11,372 nucleotides of DNA. It comes from Candidatus Shapirobacteria bacterium. Lineage in GTDB: Bacteria > Patescibacteriota > Microgenomatia > UBA12405 > JAHJSD01. Position 1 is the first letter of the stretch, and each line of letters starts with the position of its first letter. The stretch is from assembly GCA_027021145.1 (NCBI GenBank), contig JALUUX010000047.1:1-11372 (forward strand), written 5' to 3'. Under the pieces are notes generated by a model. The model ran no database searches, was not told where the DNA came from, and saw nothing but the letters and a program-made list of their open reading frames with translations. Below are positions 7,045 to 11,372 of this stretch, one piece after another. The translations under genes and the position numbers were made by a program.

Positions 7045-7250
7045 TACGGAGATAGGCTAAAATCGGCCGGGACGACTCTGGTTAAAATACTATTTTTTAA
7101 AACCCTTTCTTCAATCTTTTTTTCTTCAATAGCAGCATTTAGTTCCTCTAAACTTGGAGCCGCAGCCAAGATTTTTCGCCTTTTGGTAATAAGGACCCAC
7201 TGATCACTTAATTTTAGTAACTGATTTTTTGTAAGCTGTTTTTTGATCAT
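7044..7250 (-). CDS. DUF5678-like small protein, partner of the aspartyl protease
   Basis: A 68-residue protein. The core QWVLITKRRKILAAAPSLEELNAAIEE has the pattern of DUF5678 and related small proteins: a W-V-x-I strand, a short turn, a second strand, then a helix starting S-L-E-E-L. It ends with a hydrophobic RVVPADFSL tail. Proteins of this kind are typically found directly upstream of retropepsin-like genes, as here with a 1-nt TAATG overlap. Its role is unknown; a binding partner, substrate or regulator of the protease is an inference from this pairing. It is the first gene of the seven-gene operon, with a strong promoter ending 9 nt before its ATG. Confidence 0.7.
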   Translation of the reverse strand: MIKKQLTKNQLLKLSDQWVLITKRRKILAAAPSLEELNAAIEEKKIEERVLKNSILTRVVPADFSLSP

Positions 7251-7259
7251 TTTAGTTGG

Positions 7260-7288
7260 ATTAAAGCAGATTTTAAACTAGTTGTCAA
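7260..7288 (-). promoter_or_regulatory. Strong sigma70-type promoter for the seven-gene operon
   Basis: On the minus strand a perfect -35 TTGACA (7288-7283) is followed by a 17-nt spacer and the -10 TTTAAT (7265-7260, 5 of 6 to consensus), preceded by TGC, which makes it an extended -10. Nine bases separate it from the ATG at 7250, so transcription should start 0-3 nt before the start codon. It is the best promoter in the window and implies a leaderless or nearly leaderless mRNA. Confidence 0.8.
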
Positions 7289-7320
7289 ACTTGGTGTGAA
7301 ATTTTGGAGGGGTTTGTTCG

Positions 7321-7344
7321 CAGGAAACTCCAAAGAGTTTTCTG
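7321..7344 (-). terminator. Hairpin just 3' of tRNA-Ala
   Basis: CAGaAAACTC and GAGTTTcCTG form a ten-position stem with one mismatch and a TTTG loop, ending 6 nt from the tRNA's CCA end. There is no U-tract behind it, so it may be a weak terminator or a 3'-processing barrier for the tRNA precursor. It also separates the tRNA from the operon promoter downstream. Confidence 0.45.
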
Positions 7345-7350
7345 AACCAT

Positions 7351-7426
7351 TGGTGGACCGTAGCGGATTCGAACCGCTGACCTCCTCGATGCGAACGAGG
7401 CGCTCTACCAACTGAGCTAACGGCCC
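7351..7426 (-). tRNA. tRNA-Ala (anticodon CGC)
   Basis: A 76-nt tRNA reading GCG codons. The acceptor stem GGGCCGT pairs with ACGGTCC and includes G3-U70, the main alanine identity element. The D stem is GCTC/GAGC, the anticodon stem CCTCG/CGAGG with loop TTCGCAT (anticodon CGC), the variable loop AGGTC, and the T stem AGCGG/CCGCT with loop TTCGAAT. Discriminator A73 is followed by a genome-encoded CCA. All stems are fully paired, with no intron. Confidence 0.97.
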
Positions 7427-7443
7427 CTCCTTAGTATTTTATC

Positions 7444-7517
7444 ATTTGGCCATTTATCATTTATCATTTTTAAAACAGCAAATGGCAAATGACAAATGAC
7501 CAAATGACCAAATTTTT
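7444..7517. repeat. Opposed 7-8-nt tandem arrays forming a long hairpin, 3' of the EndoQ gene
   Basis: The left array (7444-7472) has units such as ATTTATC at 7452 and again at 7459. The right array (7481-7517) has AATGGCA at 7481, AATGACA at 7488, then AATGACCA at 7495 and 7503. The two arrays are approximately reverse complementary over about 33 positions, with roughly 27 matches by eye, around a short A-rich loop. The structure covers the EndoQ stop codon and most of the EndoQ-tRNA gap. Possible roles are terminator, RNA stabiliser or selfish repeat. Confidence 0.7.
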
Positions 7518-8826
7518 AAAATAGACTCATTTGTTCTTTTTTCTCCCCTCCCCCACTCTTTTTGGGCCAGATTTGGACTTTGCCATAGACACCGTCATAA
7601 CCAGGCTCGATAATGATCTCACCCCGACGATTTTTGTCAATGCCATCAGTGATTCTTTCTCCTAAAACCTGGGCAATTTTTTCCAGCGGAGTTTTAAGTA
7701 AAATATTAAACTCCCCTCCTAAGCGATCAATGGCTAGAAGATATTTTTCTTGAACTCTTTTACTTTGCTTGCTGACTCCCTCTGCTTCGGCAATAATTTC
7801 TTGAAGAGGAACCAAGGTAATATAAGGATGATGTTGGTTTTGGGGGTGATAAAAAAGGCGGAGGCCATTAGTAAATTTAATTTCGGGGGTAATTTTTTCT
7901 GGTCGAGAAAGAGTTTTAACTCGATGCATAACCCCAACTGTTAGAGGTTTGCCGCAGACAGGACAAGTGGTCCCCAGTTTCTCTGAATCTTCCGGAGAAT
8001 GCCGAACACCACACTTACGATGTCCGGTATAGTGATATTTACCCTCTTCTGGGTAGAATTCGATCGTACTAGCGATATGAGGGAGAAATTGGGTTTGAGC
8101 TTGAGGGTAAGGAGTCTGGAGAGCAGCAATAATTTCATCATAGGAAAAGTTCTCTGGAAGCTCAAAGATAGTAACTTCCCGGCCCAGATTGAGGGGCCCG
8201 TGAGCGTCAGAAAAACTAACGATAACTCGAGAATCAAGCTCTTTGATTTGCCAATTCATCAAGGGATCGCTAGAGAGACCCGTTTCAATGGCTTTAATTT
8301 CGTCGGCATAAGCACCAAAGCATTCTTTAATTGAATTAAAGCCCGAGCGAGAACCGTAAAGGGAAAACCAAGGTGTCCAGACATGGGCGGGAATAAAAAT
8401 AATTTTAGGGTCAATTTCTTTTAATAAGGGAACAAGTTCCGAAGCGGCAAGGCCGAGAATGGGTCGACCATCGGAGAGAAGATTAAAACCTCGGCTGGTC
8501 AATTTTTGGTTGATCTTTTCCGCCACTTCCAGGCTAGGAGCTAAAACTAGGAGATGGATTCGATTTTGACCAAAGATAAGTGAGAGTTCGGTGGTGAGAA
8601 TGAAGAATGGCGAATGGGCTTGATCTTTTAATTGATAAACTCCCGGCCGAACTTCTTTGAGTTGAGTTTTGAGTTCTTGAAACCAAAGAGGATGAGTGAA
8701 ATCAGCGGTGGTTAAAAGGTCGATTCCTTTTTTTCTCCCCCATTCGGCGAGATTGGTTAGCTCCATTTGGGGGCTAACAGCGCGGGAATACTTAGAATGG
8801 AAGTGGAGATCGGCAATTATTTTCAC
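7516..8826 (-). CDS. Endonuclease Q-family DNA repair nuclease (PHP plus zinc finger)
   Basis: A 436-residue protein. EndoQ cuts DNA 5' of deaminated bases (uracil, hypoxanthine, xanthine) and abasic sites. An N-terminal PHP domain carries metal ligands H8 and H10 (ADLHFHSKYS), D42 (TTADFTHP), E80, H148 (FIPAHVWTPW) and D207/H209 (SFSDAHG). The stretch WFSLYGSRSGFNSIKECFG (153-171) is an EndoQ signature. A zinc finger follows: GHRKCGVRHSPED with C272, and CPVCGKPLTVGVMHR with C288 and C291; H269 or H276 may be the fourth ligand. A C-terminal helical region (about 335-420) leads to a basic tail ending QMSLF, which fits a sliding-clamp-binding motif. GTG start at 8826, placing DLHFH at its usual position. 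Best known from Thermococcales and other archaea. A different branch of the PHP superfamily from the gene at 5583-6329. Confidence 0.9.
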   Translation of the reverse strand: MKIIADLHFHSKYSRAVSPQMELTNLAEWGRKKGIDLLTTADFTHPLWFQELKTQLKEVRPGVYQLKDQAHSPFFILTTELSLIFGQNRIHLLVLAPSLEVAEKINQKLTSRGFNLLSDGRPILGLAASELVPLLKEIDPKIIFIPAHVWTPWFSLYGSRSGFNSIKECFGAYADEIKAIETGLSSDPLMNWQIKELDSRVIVSFSDAHGPLNLGREVTIFELPENFSYDEIIAALQTPYPQAQTQFLPHIASTIEFYPEEGKYHYTGHRKCGVRHSPEDSEKLGTTCPVCGKPLTVGVMHRVKTLSRPEKITPEIKFTNGLRLFYHPQNQHHPYITLVPLQEIIAEAEGVSKQSKRVQEKYLLAIDRLGGEFNILLKTPLEKIAQVLGERITDGIDKNRRGEIIIEPGYDGVYGKVQIWPKKSGGGEKKEQMSLF

Positions 8827-8919
8827 AATGACTAATTTCTAATGACTATTGACTAATAAGTAATGAGGCATTGAATTTCGAATTAGAAATTAGAAATTTG
8901 TCATTAGTCATTTAGGTCA
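8827..8919. repeat. Opposed 7-nt tandem arrays forming a hairpin between EndoQ and antiporter genes
   Basis: From 8827 rightwards there are seven near-perfect 7-nt steps, among them AATGACT (8827 and 8841), AATTTCT (8834) and ATTGACT (8848). From 8883 to 8910 four steps run in the opposite sense, TTAGAAA twice, then TTTGTCA and TTAGTCA. The outer ends AATGACTAAT (8827-8836) and ATTAGTCATT (8903-8912) are perfectly complementary. It fills the entire 85-bp gap, covers the antiporter stop codon and abuts the EndoQ start codon. Confidence 0.75.
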
Positions 8920-9865
8920 ATTCAATTGCCACTAAAATAAAGTAGAGCATTAACAGAATCGCCCCTTCCCATCGCTCTAGTTTGGATTTGGTGCGAATGA
9001 AAAAATAGAAAAGAGAGAAAACTAATAAGAAGAAAATGGTGGTGAAAAAATAAAGTCGGGGTTGGGTTAGCCTGATAGGCTCAATGAGGCCAGTTATCCC
9101 CAGAATCAAGGAAGAGTTGATGATAACCGAACCCAAGAGATCGCCCAGGGCGACGGCAGCCTCTTTTTTATTAATAGCTCGGGCCTCAACCGCTAATTCT
9201 GGCAGCGAGCTGCCTAGGCCAATGATGAAAATACCCACAATTAAAGGGGAAATTTGAAAGCTAAGGGCCAAATTATGGGCGATCGCTACTAATTGATGAG
9301 CGGCGAACAAAAGGCCAATAAGGCCCACAAGGAACTCGACTAATGACCAAGACAAGCGTCTTTTTTGGTGTTTAATTTTTTGGCTAATTTTTTCAAAGAG
9401 TCCTATCACGCGTGGTTGCTTCTTTTGTTGGAAAGAAAGGATCTGCCAAAGAAAAAAAAGAGAGAGAAGGATGAGGCTGTCAAAACGGCTTAATTGACCG
9501 TCGATAAGAAGCAACAGGGGCGCAGCCGCAATAAGGAAAGTATAGTAAATATCATTGGTAATTATTCGGCGGTTGATCGCTAAATTACCGCCGATGAGGC
9601 TGGCGCCGCCGATAACAACTGATAGATCGGCAATATTGCTACCAAGCACATTTCCTAACGAGAGGCTGGGTTCTTTGGCAAGAGCCGATTGGACAGCTAC
9701 TAAGAGTTCGGGAAAGGAAGTGCCCATCGCCAAGAGAAGGTTGGCCAAAGCATAGTGCTGGAGACCGGTAAGTCGGGCCAATTGCTTCATTGCCCTGAGG
9801 ACTAGGCTAGTTGATAGAGCCAGAATAATGGCAAAAATGACGAGTAAAAAAATCTGAATTAACAT
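8912..9865 (-). CDS. CaCA-family sodium/calcium antiporter
   Basis: A 317-residue cytoplasmic-membrane protein with about ten hydrophobic helices and the inverted repeat of the calcium/cation antiporter (YrbG-like) family. The alpha-1 repeat is AMGTSFPELLVAVQSAL (46-62) plus GNVLGSNIADL (71-81). The alpha-2 repeat is GLGSSLPELAVEARA (216-230) plus GDLLGSVIINS (241-251). Ion-binding glutamates E53 and E223 are present. In alpha-2 the usual N of GN is D242, and the usual S-N pair is S-V, which could change ion choice. The central cytoplasmic loop (about 145-172) is basic and short. ATG start at 9865; no Shine-Dalgarno. It probably extrudes calcium using the sodium or proton gradient. It lies between two repair genes, with no obvious functional link to them. 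Confidence 0.92.
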   Translation of the reverse strand: MLIQIFLLVIFAIILALSTSLVLRAMKQLARLTGLQHYALANLLLAMGTSFPELLVAVQSALAKEPSLSLGNVLGSNIADLSVVIGGASLIGGNLAINRRIITNDIYYTFLIAAAPLLLLIDGQLSRFDSLILLSLFFLWQILSFQQKKQPRVIGLFEKISQKIKHQKRRLSWSLVEFLVGLIGLLFAAHQLVAIAHNLALSFQISPLIVGIFIIGLGSSLPELAVEARAINKKEAAVALGDLLGSVIINSSLILGITGLIEPIRLTQPRLYFFTTIFFLLVFSLFYFFIRTKSKLERWEGAILLMLYFILVAIELT

Positions 9866-9879
9866 AGATTTATGATTTA

Positions 9880-9956
9880 ATTTCTAAATCCTAATATCTA
9901 AATTCTAAATAAATCCCAAATTCCAATTAGCAAAATTCAATTCGAATTTGGAATTT
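9880..9956. repeat. 7-nt tandem array with terminal inverted unit between antiporter and ligase genes
   Basis: From 9880 the sequence runs in 7-nt steps, for example ATTTCTA (9880), AATCCTA (9887), AATTCTA (9901) and AATTCCA (9919), with one 11-nt step at 9908. The unit AAATTCCAA (9918-9926) pairs with TTGGAATTT (9948-9956) to form a 9-bp stem with a 21-nt loop. The far end covers the ligase stop codon at 9955-9957. It occupies nearly all of the 89-bp gap. Confidence 0.7.
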
Positions 9957-11372
9957 ATCTTGGTTGCATTTTAAATAACTCCTTTATTTCTAGCAAGCTA
10001 GTGATATCAGTGGGTTTTTTGGCCCGAAAGCGTTTCATTCTAGGAAAACGAAGAGCAAATTGGCTAGTATGGATTGGGGATTTAGTGATTTCATCGGCTT
10101 CAATCTCGACTACTATTTCTGGATTGGCCCAGACATCAGGAGCTAACTCTTTAGGTACTTGATACTCTTTTGGTTTTTCCGCTACTCTGATTAGATCCAC
10201 CTTTTGTCGAATCTCTCGCCATTGATTATCAGTTAGCCCGGTGCCAATTTTAGCAATGGTAACAAAGGTTTCTTTTTTAGGATTCCAGATGCCCACCAAA
10301 AAGGCGCCAATGCCAAAACTGGATCGCTTTCCTCTCCCTCGATAATAACCCATTACTAAGCAGTCAACCGTATCAGCTAGTTGAGATTTCATGGCTCGTT
10401 TATATTTAACCCAGACAAATTCTCGTTTTCCTGCTCGATAGGAAGAGTTGGTCTTCTTGCAGACCACGCCTTCAAGGCCTTGGTTGACCCAATGATGAAA
10501 TAATTGGTCTAGCTCTTCAGCCTGAGAGACAATTTTTTGGGGAGTTAGTTGGAGGGTGGTCCCAGCTTTTTGGAGGCAAACTTCTAGCTGTTGCCGTCGA
10601 GCCCGAAGGGGCTGATCAAGGAGTGATCGATTGTTGAGATAAAGCAAATCAAAAAGGTAGACCCGCAAGGGGATTTTTTGAGCCGCTTGGGCAATTTGGT
10701 ATTTGCGTTTTCTTTGGGCTGTTTCCTGAAAAGGGAGAAAATGACCTGTTTTGGGATCAATACCAATGGCTTCTCCGTCAAAAATAGCCGATTCTAGGGG
10801 TAATTTCTGAACGGCGGCAACAATCTCTGGGAACATGGCCGTAATATTTTCCAGGCGGCGTGAAAAAATGCGCACAAAGCTACCTCGAGGATCAAAAAGA
10901 GCGTTTTGGGTCTCTTCAAAGGTTCGTCGGCGATCAAGGTGAATCTGAACTCGGAAACCGTCGTATTTAGGCTCAACTGCGGGCTGGCCCATCTTTTCGA
11001 TAATTTTTTCTGCTGTGGGTAAACGCTCAGTTAGAGCGGGACGAATAGGAATTCCTACTTGAGGCTTAATTTTTTGAATCGCTTTGAGGCCACCCCTTTT
11101 GAAAGTTTTGGCTACTAGTCCAATATCAGCACTGATATTGTAAGCTTGTTCGAGTATGGGTCGAAGGCTTTTGTCTTTAGTTTTCATCCAAGAAAGAGCA
11201 TCAAGAATAGTAATATCAGAAAAACCCAGCCTGAGCTTGCCAATTGGGATTCTAACAACATATTTGTTGGTCAATGGGTCAAGTTGATTGATTAGTTGGG
11301 CTAAAAGCTTAATTTTTCTTTCCTGAGAGCCGGGACCAGTTTGTTGGGCGATAAGCAAAAGTTGTCGGTAGA
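9955..11372 (-). CDS. ATP-dependent DNA ligase, archaeal type (N-terminus outside window)
   Basis: At least 471 residues; the frame stays open to the window's right edge. A TTG at 11358 could be taken as a start, but four in-frame codons precede it, and the first residues (AQQTGPGSQERKIKLLAQLI) align with the middle of the ligase N-terminal domain. About 100 residues are therefore missing. Numbered from that TTG, motif I is KYDGFR (131-136, adenylated K131), motif III FDGEAIG (193-199), IIIa YLFDLLYL (234-241), motif IV EGVV (296-299) and motif V VWVKYKR (315-321). An OB-fold domain reaches about 445 and ends with the typical ALRFPRMKRFR. The presence of the N-terminal domain, and segments such as RIFSRRLENIT, match the archaeal/eukaryotic Lig-I-like class. 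It seals nicks in repair or replication. Bacteria normally rely on an NAD-dependent ligase as well. Confidence 0.93.
   Translation of the reverse strand, partial: YRQLLLIAQQTGPGSQERKIKLLAQLINQLDPLTNKYVVRIPIGKLRLGFSDITILDALSWMKTKDKSLRPILEQAYNISADIGLVAKTFKRGGLKAIQKIKPQVGIPIRPALTERLPTAEKIIEKMGQPAVEPKYDGFRVQIHLDRRRTFEETQNALFDPRGSFVRIFSRRLENITAMFPEIVAAVQKLPLESAIFDGEAIGIDPKTGHFLPFQETAQRKRKYQIAQAAQKIPLRVYLFDLLYLNNRSLLDQPLRARRQQLEVCLQKAGTTLQLTPQKIVSQAEELDQLFHHWVNQGLEGVVCKKTNSSYRAGKREFVWVKYKRAMKSQLADTVDCLVMGYYRGRGKRSSFGIGAFLVGIWNPKKETFVTIAKIGTGLTDNQWREIRQKVDLIRVAEKPKEYQVPKELAPDVWANPEIVVEIEADEITKSPIHTSQFALRFPRMKRFRAKKPTDITSLLEIKELFKMQPR

Noticed and set aside
7321..7344. tRNA-associated integration (att) site at the tRNA 3' end
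   Set aside because: No integrase gene and no duplicated tRNA 3' fragment is visible in the window.
7260..7430. Riboswitch or T-box between tRNA-Ala and the operon
   Set aside because: The promoter lies only 9 nt before the first start codon, leaving no leader to hold a riboswitch.
7427..7434. Minus-strand AAGGAGG as a Shine-Dalgarno site
   Set aside because: No start codon follows within range; the sequence is the 5' leader of tRNA-Ala.
7444..7517. CRISPR array from the repeated AATGAC units
   Set aside because: Units are 7-8 nt, directly adjacent and degenerate, with no spacers of 25-40 nt and no cas genes.
7999..8334. 111-residue plus-strand frame opposite the EndoQ gene
   Set aside because: It lies wholly within the well-supported EndoQ zinc-finger and PHP region and has no domain-like features of its own.
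9955..11358. TTG at 11358 as the true start of the DNA ligase
   Set aside because: In-frame codons continue to the window edge and the first residues align to the interior of the ligase N-terminal domain, so the gene starts outside the window.

Overview
The window looks like a piece of a small, compact bacterial genome, most likely from the Candidate Phyla Radiation (Patescibacteria). This is inference. It rests on moderate AT richness, tight and overlapping genes, no recognisable Shine-Dalgarno sequence at the starts inspected, promoters placed so that transcripts would be leaderless, a small protein of a type I associate with CPR genomes (94 aa, 6310-6594), and exporter parts with no outer-membrane partner. 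No ribosomal or phylogenetic marker is present to fix the lineage.

Left end (1-2763): the last 30 codons of an unidentified plus-strand gene meet, tail to tail, a minus-strand gene for a putative GT-A-type glycosyltransferase-like protein (91-870). That gene is divergent from a 612-residue ABC exporter with fused membrane and ATPase domains (925-2763). The 54-bp space between them carries two back-to-back -10 boxes, each 6-7 nt from its start codon.

Middle (2819-7288): a seven-gene minus-strand run reads from about 7250 down to 2819: a DUF5678-like small protein, a retropepsin-like aspartyl protease, a 94-residue conserved small protein, a PHP-domain phosphoesterase, a membrane-fusion protein, a LolD/MacB-type ATPase and a MacB-type permease. 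Spacings are -1, 24, -20, 9, 3 and 49 nt, so one operon is likely. A near-consensus extended -10 promoter (TTGACA, 17 nt, TTTAAT) lies just before the first start codon. The last three genes form a MacA/MacB-like export complex.

Right end (7351-11372): a tRNA-Ala(CGC) gene, then, all on the minus strand, an Endonuclease Q-type DNA repair enzyme (7516-8826), a CaCA-family sodium/calcium antiporter (8912-9865) and an archaeal-type ATP-dependent DNA ligase (9955-11372, cut by the window edge at its N-terminus). EndoQ nicks next to deaminated bases, and a ligase is needed to finish such repair, so the two may serve one pathway. The EndoQ ends in QMSLF, which matches the bacterial sliding-clamp-binding motif.

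The most unusual non-coding signal is a set of four intergenic stretches (4041-4075, 7444-7517, 8827-8919, 9880-9953), each built of degenerate 7-nt tandem units. Three of them are arranged as opposed arrays able to fold into long hairpins. Each lies immediately 3' of a minus-strand gene. No gene-free stretch exceeds 300 bases; the longest, 7251-7515, holds a promoter, a hairpin, the tRNA and one repeat array.
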